Shown: piece by piece, positions 32,333 to 41,371 of the stretch | Numbering within the stretch: the stretch's first letter is position 1 | Layout of the letters: every line of letters begins with the position of its first letter | Assembly (NCBI GenBank): GCA_902363445.1 | Contig: CABJAB010000007.1 | Coordinates: 81,938-145,937, forward strand | DNA from: Lachnospiraceae bacterium | GTDB lineage: Bacteria; Bacillota; Clostridia; Lachnospirales; Lachnospiraceae | Length of the DNA stretch: 64,000 nt | Direction: 5' to 3' | Program-made: the position numbers and the translations under genes | The notes under the pieces: generated by a model | Told to the model about the DNA's origin: nothing | Database searches by the model: none | The model's input: the letters and a program-made list of their open reading frames with translations, nothing else

Positions 32333-34624
32333 ATGGTTACTTTATGGAAACACGGCGCCTACCTCATAGACGGTATGGAGCTGATTGAAGATGATATAGA
32401 CTGTGCGGCACGGCTGAGCGCGCGCCTGGGGGCATGCCCTGACAAAAAAGAGGCGGTCCGGAATACAATGGCATATGGGATTCTGGAAGCGCATAATACC
32501 TCCGGCAGCATGGAGAAATTAAAGATAAAGTTTGATAAGCTGACATCCCACGACATCACATTTGTTGGGATTATCCAGACGGCGCGGGCCAGCGGGCTGG
32601 AAAAATTTCCGGTGCCGTATGTACTTACCAACTGCCACAACAGCCTTTGCGCCGTAGGCGGGACCATCAATGAAGACGATCACATGTTTGGCCTGACCTG
32701 CGCGAAAAAATATGGCGGAGTATATGTGCCGCCCCATCAGGCGGTCATCCATCAGTTTGCAAGAGAGATGCTCGCGGGCTGCGGCAGTATGATTTTAGGT
32801 TCCGACAGCCATACCCGCTATGGGGCGCTGGGAACCATGGCCATGGGGGAGGGCGGCCCGGAGCTGGTGAAGCAGCTTCTGGATAAAACGTATGATATCA
32901 GTATGCCCGGCGTGATCGGCATCTATCTGGAAGGAAAACCGGAAAAGGGAGTGGGCCCTCAGGATGTGGCGTTGGCCATCATCGGGGCAGTATTCGCCAA
33001 CGGATATGTCAACAATAAAGTGATGGAATTCGTAGGCCCCGGAGTAGCGGGACTGAGCGCTGATTTCCGGATCGGCGTGGATGTCATGACTACTGAGACT
33101 ACATGCCTTTCTTCCATCTGGACAACGGATGATAAGATCAAGGAATTTTATGAAATCCACGGACGCTCTGAGGAATATAAGGAACTTGCGCCGGGGAAGG
33201 TAGCTTATTATGATGGAATCGTCAAAGTGGACCTCAGTTCGGTGAAGCCGATGATAGCCATGCCGTTCCATCCCAGCAATACGTATACCATTGAAGAGGT
33301 AAACGCCGATCTGACTGACGTTCTGGCGGATGTGGAAGAGAGGGCCAGGGTGAGCCTGGGAGGCGCCGTGGACTTCACGCTTAAGGATAAGGTAAAGGAC
33401 GGGAAATTCTATGTGGACCAGGGGATCATCGCCGGATGTGCGGGCGGAGGATTTGAGAATATCTGCGATGCGGCGGACATCCTGGACGGTGCGAGCATTG
33501 GAAATGACGCATTTACGCTGAGCGTATATCCTGCCAGTATGCCGATTTATATGGAACTGATCAAAAACGGCGCGGCAGCCAGACTCCTTCAGACAGGCGC
33601 TGTCATGAAGACGGCATTCTGCGGGCCCTGCTTCGGAGCGGGTGATACTCCGGCCAATCAAGCCTTCAGTATCCGCCACTCCACCAGAAATTTCCCTAAC
33701 CGCGAGGGCTCCAAGCTTCAGAGTGGACAGATCGCGTCGGTGGCACTGATGGACGCGCGTTCCATCGCGGCAACGGCGGTCAACAAGGGCCGTCTTACGC
33801 CTGCGACTGATATGGATGTAAACTATACAAAGCCCAAATACTTTTTTGATAAAGAGATCTATGAGAAGAGAGTATTCGACAGCAAAGGAATCGCGGACCC
33901 CTCTGTAGAGATCCAGTTTGGGCCCAATATCAAAGACTGGCCCGCCATGGCGGCGCTGCCGGACAACCTTCTGCTGAAGGTAGTGTCGGAGATTCATGAT
34001 CCGGTCACGACCACCGATGAACTGATCCCTTCCGGGGAGACATCTTCTTATCGTTCCAATCCCTTGGGACTGGCGGAGTTCACATTATCCAGGAAGGATC
34101 CGGAGTATGTGGGCAGGGCTAAGGCAGTACAGGCGGCGGAAAAGGCCAGGATGAACGGTGCGGATCCCTGCGAAGCGTCAGAGGAGGTTAAAGAGGCCAT
34201 GAAAGCGGTTCGGTCCGGATTTAAGGACGCGGACCAGAACAATACAGGAATCGGCAGCACGATTTTTGCGGTAAAGCCGGGCGACGGATCAGCCAGAGAG
34301 CAGGCGGCGTCCTGTCAGAAGGTGCTGGGGGGCTGGGCGAATATCGCCAACGGATATGCGACTAAGCGGTATCGCTCCAATCTGATCAACTGGGGAATGC
34401 TTCCGTTCATGATAGAGGGAGAGGGACTGCCTTTCCAAAACGGAGACTGGATCTTTGTGCCGGACATTCGGGAAGCGGTGCTGCAGAAGAAAGACCGCCT
34501 CACGGCTTATGTGACAGGCAGTGGCATGAAAGAATTTGAACTGAAGTTGGGCGAGCTGACCGATGACGAACGTCAGATTATCCTGGACGGATGTCTGATC
34601 AACTATTACAGAGCATCTAAATAA
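32333..34624 (+). CDS. Aconitase-family hydratase (YbhJ-like)
   Basis: This 763-residue protein has the aconitase/isopropylmalate-isomerase architecture: a large domain with a GSDSHTRYGALGTMAMGEGG substrate motif, and [4Fe-4S] ligand cysteines in GCAGGGFENI and AFCGPCFGAGD, then a C-terminal swivel domain containing GGWANIANGYATKRYRSNLINWGMLPF. It resembles E. coli YbhJ more than AcnA/AcnB. The true substrate of that branch is not established, so citrate/isocitrate activity should not be assumed. AAGGAGG lies seven bases before the ATG. It has its own promoter and terminator, so it appears monocistronic and is not next to other TCA or leucine genes. Confidence 0.88.
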   Translation: MVTLWKHGAYLIDGMELIEDDIDCAARLSARLGACPDKKEAVRNTMAYGILEAHNTSGSMEKLKIKFDKLTSHDITFVGIIQTARASGLEKFPVPYVLTNCHNSLCAVGGTINEDDHMFGLTCAKKYGGVYVPPHQAVIHQFAREMLAGCGSMILGSDSHTRYGALGTMAMGEGGPELVKQLLDKTYDISMPGVIGIYLEGKPEKGVGPQDVALAIIGAVFANGYVNNKVMEFVGPGVAGLSADFRIGVDVMTTETTCLSSIWTTDDKIKEFYEIHGRSEEYKELAPGKVAYYDGIVKVDLSSVKPMIAMPFHPSNTYTIEEVNADLTDVLADVEERARVSLGGAVDFTLKDKVKDGKFYVDQGIIAGCAGGGFENICDAADILDGASIGNDAFTLSVYPASMPIYMELIKNGAAARLLQTGAVMKTAFCGPCFGAGDTPANQAFSIRHSTRNFPNREGSKLQSGQIASVALMDARSIAATAVNKGRLTPATDMDVNYTKPKYFFDKEIYEKRVFDSKGIADPSVEIQFGPNIKDWPAMAALPDNLLLKVVSEIHDPVTTTDELIPSGETSSYRSNPLGLAEFTLSRKDPEYVGRAKAVQAAEKARMNGADPCEASEEVKEAMKAVRSGFKDADQNNTGIGSTIFAVKPGDGSAREQAASCQKVLGGWANIANGYATKRYRSNLINWGMLPFMIEGEGLPFQNGDWIFVPDIREAVLQKKDRLTAYVTGSGMKEFELKLGELTDDERQIILDGCLINYYRASK

Positions 34625-34640
34625 AGGATAGCAAAATGGA

Positions 34641-34669
34641 GGATACGGGCAAAACCCGTATCCTTTTTT
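34641..34669 (+). terminator. Intrinsic terminator of the hydratase gene
   Basis: GGATACGGG (34641-34649) pairs perfectly with CCCGTATCC (34655-34663), followed by six T residues, 17 bases after the stop codon. Confidence 0.95.
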
Positions 34670-34737
34670 GTATGATTTGTTTTTTTCCGGTCAAACTATC
34701 TAAGAGTAATAAACAGAATCTGGAAAGGAGCATGTAA

Positions 34738-35793
34738 ATGAAAGGTTATGCAATGCTGGGAATAGGGATGACGGGGTGGATAACAAAGAATGTGCCGGAA
34801 TGCGGACCGCTGGATGCCATCGTAAAGCCTATCGCCCTTTCTCCATGTACTTCCGATATACACACGGTCTGGGAAGGAGCAATCGGGGAGCGGACAGATA
34901 TGATACTCGGCCATGAAGCCGTGGGAGAGGTCGTGGAGACCGGCGGAATGGTAAAGGATTTTAAAGCGGGCGATAAGGTGATCGTTCCTGCCATTACCCC
35001 GGATTGGGGCTCTCTGGAAGCTCAGGCCGGATTTTCCATGCACTCCGGAGGAATGCTGGCTGGCTGGAAGTTCTCCAATTTTAAGGACGGCGTCTTCGCG
35101 GAATACTTTCATGTGAATGAAGCAGATGCCAATTTGGCGCATCTTCCAGAAGGCGTAAAGGCGGAGGATGCGGTAATGCTCTGTGACATGGTGCCCACAG
35201 GATTCCACGGCGTGGAGCTGGCGGATGTTCAGTACGGGGATACCGTCTGCGTGATCGGTATTGGGCCTGTGGGCCTTATGGCGGTAGCCGGCGCTTCTTT
35301 GAGAGGAGCTTCCCATCTCTATGCAGTGGGCTCCAGGAAAAACTGCGTTCAGGCGGCAAAGGAATATGGTGCGACGGATATCATCAATTACAGAGAAGGC
35401 GATATCGTAAAACAGATCATGGAAAAAACCCACGGAAAAGGGGTGGATAAGGTCGTGATCGCCGGAGGGGATGTGGACACCTTTGCCCAGGCAGTCGCCA
35501 TCCTGAAGCCGGGCGGACGGATTGGAAACGTCAACTATCTTGGAGACGGGGCATATGTAAAGATCCCCAGGATAGAATGGGGAGTGGGTATGGGCCATAA
35601 GACCATTGCCGGCGGGCTGATGCCGGGAGGCCGTCTCAGAATGGAGAAACTGGCGTCTCTTCTGGAAACAGGACGCCTGGATACCAGCCGGCTGCTCACC
35701 CATCATTTCCAGGGTTTTGAACATTTGGAGGAAGCCTTGCTTTTAATGAAGGATAAACCGGCAGATCTGATCAAACCGGTGGTATTGATATAG
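34738..35793 (+). CDS. Zinc-dependent secondary alcohol dehydrogenase (isopropanol dehydrogenase type)
   Basis: This 351-residue medium-chain dehydrogenase closely resembles the NADP-dependent secondary alcohol dehydrogenases of Clostridium beijerinckii and Thermoanaerobacter, in length and in blocks such as SPCTSDIHTVWEGA, MILGHEAVGEVVE and SGGMLAGWKFSNFKDGVF. Catalytic Zn ligands Cys37, His59 (with Glu60) and Asp150 are present. The Rossmann motif is GIGPVGLMAVAGA, followed by GSRK, which fits NADP(H) preference. It interconverts ketones or aldehydes with secondary or primary alcohols. The structural zinc loop is absent, as in that subfamily. GGAAAGGAG sits upstream of the ATG. A bidirectional terminator follows. 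Confidence 0.93.
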   Translation: MKGYAMLGIGMTGWITKNVPECGPLDAIVKPIALSPCTSDIHTVWEGAIGERTDMILGHEAVGEVVETGGMVKDFKAGDKVIVPAITPDWGSLEAQAGFSMHSGGMLAGWKFSNFKDGVFAEYFHVNEADANLAHLPEGVKAEDAVMLCDMVPTGFHGVELADVQYGDTVCVIGIGPVGLMAVAGASLRGASHLYAVGSRKNCVQAAKEYGATDIINYREGDIVKQIMEKTHGKGVDKVVIAGGDVDTFAQAVAILKPGGRIGNVNYLGDGAYVKIPRIEWGVGMGHKTIAGGLMPGGRLRMEKLASLLETGRLDTSRLLTHHFQGFEHLEEALLLMKDKPADLIKPVVLI

Positions 35794-35804
35794 ATATAGA
35801 AACG

Positions 35805-35840
35805 AAAGGAACCGCTTTTCTATAAGGCGGTTCCTTTTTT
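35805..35840. terminator. Bidirectional terminator between adh and ogt
   Basis: AAAGGAACCGC (35805-35815) pairs with GCGGTTCCTTT (35827-35837), with T-runs on both strands (TTTTTT after 35834 on plus, TTTC on minus). It overlaps the end of the convergent ogt gene. Confidence 0.9.
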
Positions 35841-36365
35841 GGGGACAAACAGACGGGGTGTATCCGCTCCTTCCAGCTGAAGCAGTTTTATTTTCGTTTG
35901 GATACCGCCGGCGTATCCGGTCAGGCTGCCGTTTGAGCCGACGACCCGGTGGCAGGGAATTATGATTGAGATTGGATTATGTCCGACTGCACCGCCCACC
36001 GCCTGTCCGGACATACTTTTTTTGCCCATTCTTGCCGCCGCCTTTCTTGCGATCTCTCCATAGGAGATTACCTCTCCATACGGGATCTCACATAAAATAT
36101 TCCATATGACCTGCCGGAATCCACTGCCGATGGGCGCCAGAGGCAATTCAGAAATACCCGGTTTTCCGCCGTCAAAGTATCGGTCCAGCCATTTTTTGGC
36201 AGATTCAAAGACCGGCTTGCCGTCCTCTTCCTCCATGGCTTCGGGAATGGTGCCCCCGTGATATTTTTGGCCTTCTATCCATAGACCGGTCAAGTGGCCG
36301 CCGTCGTTGTCACATGCCAGAGTGATCACTCCCACCGGAGACAGATACGCTGTCGAATAGTACAT
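35820..36365 (-). CDS. ogt: Methylated-DNA--[protein]-cysteine S-methyltransferase
   Basis: This suicide repair protein transfers the methyl group from O6-methylguanine (or O4-methylthymine) to itself. At 181 residues it has the active-site motif I-P-C138-H-R (ISIIIPCHRVVGSNGSLTGYAGG), the helix-turn-helix with FRQVIWNILCEIPYGEVISYGEIA that holds the Arg finger, and an N-terminal RNase-H-like domain. The ATG at 36365 has AAGGAGG eight bases upstream; the in-frame extension of 21 codons is not supported. It is convergent with adh and divergent from the MoxR operon. Confidence 0.95.
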   Translation of the reverse strand: MYYSTAYLSPVGVITLACDNDGGHLTGLWIEGQKYHGGTIPEAMEEEDGKPVFESAKKWLDRYFDGGKPGISELPLAPIGSGFRQVIWNILCEIPYGEVISYGEIARKAAARMGKKSMSGQAVGGAVGHNPISIIIPCHRVVGSNGSLTGYAGGIQTKIKLLQLEGADTPRLFVPKKGTAL

Positions 36366-36490
36366 AATACCCTCCTTATAACACAGTTCCATTTTCTGTA
36401 GTATAGCGCCGGCAGGGATGAAACACAAGCTTCCTTTTCGGGAACGCAGAGATATTCAGAAAGGATTAAGAATTTTTGGAGCCATATCCC

Positions 36491-36521
36491 TTGACTGGAG
36501 TCGGCTCCAGTACGATATAAT
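36491..36521 (+). promoter_or_regulatory. MerR-type promoter of the MoxR/DUF58/transglutaminase operon
   Basis: A -35 TTGACT (36491-36496) and a consensus -10 TATAAT (36516-36521) are separated by 19 bp, two more than optimal. The spacer is filled by a perfect inverted repeat ACTGGAG-TCGG-CTCCAGT (36494-36511). An over-long spacer carrying the operator is the hallmark of promoters remodelled by MerR-family activators. No MerR gene is present in the window. Confidence 0.7.
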
Positions 36522-36581
36522 GGAAACCATAAACAGAAATTACAGAAAGTACCGGCATATACGGCGTGAGGAGAATAGATC

Positions 36582-37514
36582 ATGTATCAGAAAGCGGCGG
36601 CGATCATAAATGAGGTAAAGAAAGCGGTCATCGGCAAGGATGTGGTGATCGGCAAGGTATTGATGGCAGTCCTGTCGGGAGGGCATATTCTGCTGGAGGA
36701 CAGGCCCGGAGTCGGCAAAACGACTATGGCTCTGGCTTTTTCCAGAGCCATGGATCTGGAGTATAAAAGGATTCAGTTTACACCAGAGGTGATGCCCGCG
36801 GACGTAGTGGGCTTTACGATTTATAACCAGGCGGCGGGCAGGCTGGAATATCAGCCGGGGCCGGCCCTCTGCAATCTGTTCCTGGCGGATGAGATAAACC
36901 GCACCAGCTCCAAGACACAGAGCGCTCTTCTTGAGGCGATGGAGGAAGGAAAGGTCACGGTAGACGGCGTGACCCATGAAATACCGAAGCCGTATACGGT
37001 GATCGCCACACAGAATCCGGCTGGCTCGGCGGGGACACAGCTTCTTCCGGAATCCCAGCTGGATCGGTTTTTAGTGAGGCTTTCCATGGGATATCCGACG
37101 CTGGAAGAGGAGATCGCCATTTTAAAGACCAAACAGGGAAAAAATCCGCTGGAGGAAGTCTGTCAGGCGGTGAACGGAACGGAGATTCTCCGAATGCAGG
37201 CGCAGGCGGAGAGTGTCTACATCGCGGATGAAATCTATCTATATATTGCCAGGCTGACTGGGGCGACCAGGAGCCACGCCATGGTCAGGACGGGCATCAG
37301 CCCCAGAGGGACCATCGCTTTGGCTAAAATGAGCCGCGCGGCGGCGTGGATATCCGGGCGTGATTACGTGGTGCCGGCGGATGTACGGTCCGTATTCTTC
37401 GATGTGCTGGAGCACCGCCTTGTTACGGGGCCCCAGGCCAGGCTGAACAACGCCACGGCCCATGGGATCTTGGGACAGATCCTGAAGATGGTTCCCGCTC
37501 CGAGACTAATTTAG
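36582..37514 (+). CDS. MoxR-family AAA+ ATPase
   Basis: This 310-residue chaperone-like ATPase has Walker A RPGVGKTT (about 41-48), Walker B LADEINRTSSKTQSALLEAMEE, sensor-1 VIATQNPAGSAGTQLLPESQLDRF and the C-terminal lid domain (AAA_lid_2) with ISPRGTIALAKMSRAAA. MoxR proteins, commonly paired with DUF58 and VWA or transglutaminase proteins, are thought to mature or assemble partner complexes. GAGGAGA lies upstream of the ATG. It is the first gene of a three-gene operon with 14- and 18-base gaps, under the MerR-type promoter at 36491-36521. Confidence 0.93.
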   Translation: MYQKAAAIINEVKKAVIGKDVVIGKVLMAVLSGGHILLEDRPGVGKTTMALAFSRAMDLEYKRIQFTPEVMPADVVGFTIYNQAAGRLEYQPGPALCNLFLADEINRTSSKTQSALLEAMEEGKVTVDGVTHEIPKPYTVIATQNPAGSAGTQLLPESQLDRFLVRLSMGYPTLEEEIAILKTKQGKNPLEEVCQAVNGTEILRMQAQAESVYIADEIYLYIARLTGATRSHAMVRTGISPRGTIALAKMSRAAAWISGRDYVVPADVRSVFFDVLEHRLVTGPQARLNNATAHGILGQILKMVPAPRLI

Positions 37515-37528
37515 GAATAGGAGGACCT

Positions 37529-38776
37529 ATGGCCGTTAAGCGTTTAGAATATGGTTTGATCTTAGTTGGTTTGCTGGTCTTTCATATCTTCTTTGTGGAT
37601 TATCTCTCCTTTTATCTTCTTTTGTTTTTTTGCTTTCTGCCTATCTTGTCGCTTGTACTGACACTCCTTTCCGGAACCAGAGTGCAAGTGAGACTGGAAG
37701 CGGGGGCGGAAGGAGGGAGCGGAAACTATACGGTGAAAAAGCGGGAGCCCTTCGCTGTCCGGATATGTTTCACCGGAAATTCACGGCTGGGAGGAAAACG
37801 CATCCGGGTCAGGATGTCGGTGAAAAATGAGCTGCTGCGGACGGAGGAAACAAAAACATTGGTTTTTGTCATGGAAAGAAAGAAACAGCTTGTTTCTTTT
37901 CCGGCCTCTTCGGAATACTGCGGAAATCTGACCTGCAGAATCCAGCAGGTAAAGCTATTTGATTATCTCTGGCTGTTTGCGTTTCCGATAAAGGAAGCCG
38001 CGGGGATATGTGCGGCGGTCTCGGTGAAGCCCGATATCCGGCCCTATCAGATGGATCTGCGGGATCAGTCGGCCTGGGACTGGGAGTGTGACGAATATTC
38101 AGCGGAAAAACCGGGGGACGATCCGGCTGAGCTTTTTGATATCCGGGAGCATCGGGAAGGAGACCGGATTTCCAGGATCCACTGGAAACTTTCCAGCAAA
38201 CGAAATGAGCTGATGATAAAAGAAGGGAGCCTGCCGGTGAGCAGCCGGATATTGCTGGCGCTCGATTTGACCGGGACGGCAGACAGGGGAGCCCTGGCGG
38301 ACAGCCTAGTGGAGACGGCTGCTTCTGTATCCTGGTTCCTGACGGAAAAGGGAATCTGCCACAGAGTGGGATGGTGGCAGGAAGCAGAGACGGGAGGACA
38401 ATTCCTAGTGCATAAAATAGAGGATGAGGAAGCGTTTCACCAGATGCTGTATGAAATCCTCTCATCGGGGAGAGGCTCTGACAGCACAAATGTGATAGCC
38501 GGCTGTCTGGAAGAGGAACATCTGTCCAGGATTCTTTATTTCTGCACAGGGCTTACGGAAAAAGAGGCTGTTTTTTTATGCGGAGAGAAAGAAACTGCTT
38601 CCGTCAGCATCTTTCAGATGAAGAAAGCGGAGGTTTCCGACAGAGGACCTGGCGGAGGGAAAAATGGCTCTGAACTCAGAGAAGCAGGCAGAGCCGCAGC
38701 GGAGAGTCTGGGGGCGGAATGGAGAGTATTGAAAGAGGGACGGCAGGCAGAGGGGATGAAGGGTTTTGAGATCTGA
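37529..38776 (+). CDS. DUF58-domain membrane protein
   Basis: This 415-residue protein has two N-terminal membrane helices (about 9-27 and 30-47), a beta-rich region (50-190) and the DUF58 core with PDDPAELFDIREHREGDRISRIHWKLSSKRNELMIKEG-type sequence around 195-235, the family signature (VWA-like fold). MoxR-DUF58-transglutaminase operons are widespread; the DUF58 protein is believed to be the membrane partner of MoxR. GGAGGA precedes the ATG by six bases. The C-terminal 40 residues are charged and low-complexity. Confidence 0.9.
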   Translation: MAVKRLEYGLILVGLLVFHIFFVDYLSFYLLLFFCFLPILSLVLTLLSGTRVQVRLEAGAEGGSGNYTVKKREPFAVRICFTGNSRLGGKRIRVRMSVKNELLRTEETKTLVFVMERKKQLVSFPASSEYCGNLTCRIQQVKLFDYLWLFAFPIKEAAGICAAVSVKPDIRPYQMDLRDQSAWDWECDEYSAEKPGDDPAELFDIREHREGDRISRIHWKLSSKRNELMIKEGSLPVSSRILLALDLTGTADRGALADSLVETAASVSWFLTEKGICHRVGWWQEAETGGQFLVHKIEDEEAFHQMLYEILSSGRGSDSTNVIAGCLEEEHLSRILYFCTGLTEKEAVFLCGEKETASVSIFQMKKAEVSDRGPGGGKNGSELREAGRAAAESLGAEWRVLKEGRQAEGMKGFEI

Positions 38777-38794
38777 TCTATAGGAGGACCGCTT

Positions 38795-41281
38795 GTGAGG
38801 AACAGGAAAAAGAAACAGAAGGCCGCGGGGCTTACCATAGGAGAGGCCAGGATCGCTTCGGGAAAGCGGGCGCAGTTCGTCCGTTATTTTTCCTGCTTAT
38901 TTTTAGTGATGCTGGGAAGCCTGGGGGCTTTCGGGAGCTTCTTTTCTGGATTTTCTTTTTCCTTTCCGCCGGGGTACGCAGCAGGCACTGTGGCAGCAGC
39001 GTCTGTGATCCTTACCTTTTTCTTTTTTTCCAGGAAGAAGCGGCTGATCTGTCTGTCCGCTGTACTGGCTGTATTTGTATGGACAGGATATCTGCTGAAG
39101 GACAGCTTGTGGCAGGGGATTCTCTTTATTTTCAACGATATCATACAAGTATATGTGGACAATTCAAACTTTGATATGCTGCCGGTCATGACCGGCCTGG
39201 CATCAAATGCGGAAACTGCCCAGATGTGCGCTATTGCGGCGTCCTATGTTATGGCGGTGCTCGTATTTCTTCTGGTGGTCTTCCTTACGGCCAGAAGGAA
39301 ACGTTACCTTCTCTGCATCACCGCGACGATTCCTTTTTTTGGGGCGTCTCTGGTGGTTGGCAAGATACCGGATTATAGGTGGATGGCTTTGCTTTTCATA
39401 TTCTGGGCGCTGGTGGTCTGCGACGGAGTATCCCTCAGAGGGACCGCGGCCGCCGTGCTGACGGCGGTGTTTGCCGCAGCGCTTTTATGTATCGGCCTCG
39501 TATTTCCGGAGAAAAACTATGAGCGCTCTGGGATGGTTGAAAATCTGAGGCTGGGAATATTGGACGGAGGTGATATCTCAGCCGTATTCAGAGGCGGGGG
39601 CATTGCCGGGATGACAAGCAGAGTGAATCTGCAGTCGTCGGGAGATTTGAGCTTTACGGGAAAGACCATGCTTAAGGTGAAAACGGCGAAGAAAGACATT
39701 GACTATTTGAAAGGATTTGTCGGCAGCGTCTATACCGGCCAGACATGGGAGGAGCTTCCGGCTGAAAAATACGAGGAGCTGGAGGAGATACTGGGGGATA
39801 AAAAGGTTCAGAATTTCCCTTATTGGTTCAGCCGGTTATTGGATTGCGGGGAAGACTATGAGGTATATGCGTACGACCTGACGGTCCATAACGTAGGGAC
39901 GAATCCCCGGTGTATCTATGTTCCATATGGACTCGTCAATCTGCCGGAAGAGCTTACCTCGATGGAGTTTATCGGAGACACGGGACTGCGTTCGGGAAAT
40001 TCTCTCTTTGGCACGCAGTATTACAGATTGCAGGCCCAGACCTTCAGCGAACAGCACTTATATATGAGCCTGTATGACAGAATTGTAAGCCGGTATCTTC
40101 CAAAGGAAATGAGAAACGGGGTAGAATTAGATGAGCTGGGTCTTGGATCCCTGGAGGAGAGCCTGGAAGAAAATCTGGAAGGAGGAGATGGAAGGTGGCT
40201 TCCGGAAAAATGGAACGTCACAGAGCAGATTCTTTCCATAATGACGCCGGAACAGCAGGGATTCGTATGGTCCGCCCAGAAATACAGGAATTTTGTCTAT
40301 GACACTTATACAGAAGTACCGGAGGAACTGGAGACGTTCCTGGATGAATATCGGGAAGCCAATGGCCTGACGGCTGAGAATTATCCTTATCCAAGAGCTT
40401 TTGCAGATGCGGTAGTAAATCAGGTGCAGAGCGTGAACACGTATACGCTGACCCCGGGGCTCACCCCGGAAGGGAAGGACTTTGTGCAGTATTTTCTGAC
40501 AGAAAACCATCAGGGCTACTGCAGACATTTCGCCTCCGCGGCAGCTCTTCTTCTGCGCTCGGCGGGAGTGCCGGCCAGATATGTGGAGGGCTATGCGGTA
40601 TCGCCGGAGGCGGAAACAGATGAGGACGGCTGGATTCGGCTTCCCGATTCCAGCGCTCACGCCTGGGTGGAAATCTATGTGAGCGGTATGGGCTGGATAC
40701 CGGTGGAGACTACCGGGGCGGTAAGAGAAGATATCCGGTTTCTGACAGGGATCGAGGATGTGCCGGAGGAGACAGAACCTGAGACGGAGGCTCCGGAAGA
40801 GACTGAGACATCGGAAGAAACCACATCTGCCCAGGCCGGCCGGGACCAGCAGACAGAGAATGAAAAAGACAAGGATAATCCGTCCGGAGTCGGAGCAGCC
40901 AGGCTGGCAGTTATGGGCGCGGCAGGGATGACCTTTGCGGTAACAGTGGGGGCGGCCGGTCTTGGGCTGAACCGGAGGCTTCGGCTCCGTATGCGGGCGA
41001 AACGTTTTCGCCGGCAAAACCGAAACAAGGCAGCGCTGTCCGTATATGCTTACATCATGGAACTGGCCTCGCCGGGCAGCGGATCTGGGAAGGAGGAACC
41101 GCTGCCCATACCGAATGAGATTCACGGACTGGCGGCAAAAGCGCGGTTCAGCCAGCACAGGATAACGGAAGAAGAGCTGCAGGAGATGCTCAAGCACGCG
41201 GAAATCCTGAGGACAGAATTAGAAGAGGGGCTGTCCGGTATGAGGCGTATCCATGCGAAATATATCCGCGGTCTGTTTTGA
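38795..41281 (+). CDS. Membrane-anchored transglutaminase-like protein
   Basis: This 828-residue protein starts at GTG after an ATAGGAGGA site. Residues about 30-235 contain six or so membrane helices, 240-500 form an extracytoplasmic region, and about 520-645 form a transglutaminase core with Cys576 (GYCRHFASAAALLLRSAGVPARYVEGY) and His622 (SAHAWVEIYV). The third catalytic position, usually Asp in VDPT, is Glu638 in WIPVETTG. After a Glu/Thr linker comes another membrane helix (about 705-725) and a cytoplasmic tail of about 100 residues. Proteins of this type may crosslink or cleave wall-associated proteins; activity here is not proven. It is the last gene of the MoxR operon. Confidence 0.9.
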   Translation: MRNRKKKQKAAGLTIGEARIASGKRAQFVRYFSCLFLVMLGSLGAFGSFFSGFSFSFPPGYAAGTVAAASVILTFFFFSRKKRLICLSAVLAVFVWTGYLLKDSLWQGILFIFNDIIQVYVDNSNFDMLPVMTGLASNAETAQMCAIAASYVMAVLVFLLVVFLTARRKRYLLCITATIPFFGASLVVGKIPDYRWMALLFIFWALVVCDGVSLRGTAAAVLTAVFAAALLCIGLVFPEKNYERSGMVENLRLGILDGGDISAVFRGGGIAGMTSRVNLQSSGDLSFTGKTMLKVKTAKKDIDYLKGFVGSVYTGQTWEELPAEKYEELEEILGDKKVQNFPYWFSRLLDCGEDYEVYAYDLTVHNVGTNPRCIYVPYGLVNLPEELTSMEFIGDTGLRSGNSLFGTQYYRLQAQTFSEQHLYMSLYDRIVSRYLPKEMRNGVELDELGLGSLEESLEENLEGGDGRWLPEKWNVTEQILSIMTPEQQGFVWSAQKYRNFVYDTYTEVPEELETFLDEYREANGLTAENYPYPRAFADAVVNQVQSVNTYTLTPGLTPEGKDFVQYFLTENHQGYCRHFASAAALLLRSAGVPARYVEGYAVSPEAETDEDGWIRLPDSSAHAWVEIYVSGMGWIPVETTGAVREDIRFLTGIEDVPEETEPETEAPEETETSEETTSAQAGRDQQTENEKDKDNPSGVGAARLAVMGAAGMTFAVTVGAAGLGLNRRLRLRMRAKRFRRQNRNKAALSVYAYIMELASPGSGSGKEEPLPIPNEIHGLAAKARFSQHRITEEELQEMLKHAEILRTELEEGLSGMRRIHAKYIRGLF

Positions 41282-41314
41282 TTTAAGCTGAATTTAAGGT
41301 TATCATATTATAAT
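41282..41314 (+). promoter_or_regulatory. Promoter of the carbohydrate-binding lipoprotein with OmpR-type box
   Basis: TTTAAG-CTGAA-TTTAAG (41282-41298) lies ten bases upstream of a consensus -10 TATAAT (41309-41314). The position where a -35 should lie (41286-41291) falls inside the repeat and does not resemble TTGACA. This is the layout of a promoter that needs an OmpR-family activator. The same box pattern is found at 15872. Confidence 0.55.
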
Positions 41315-41371
41315 CCTCCCAAGAAAGAAGAAATAGCAGCAGCCGTTTTGGAACGAAAAAGGAGGATTTGA

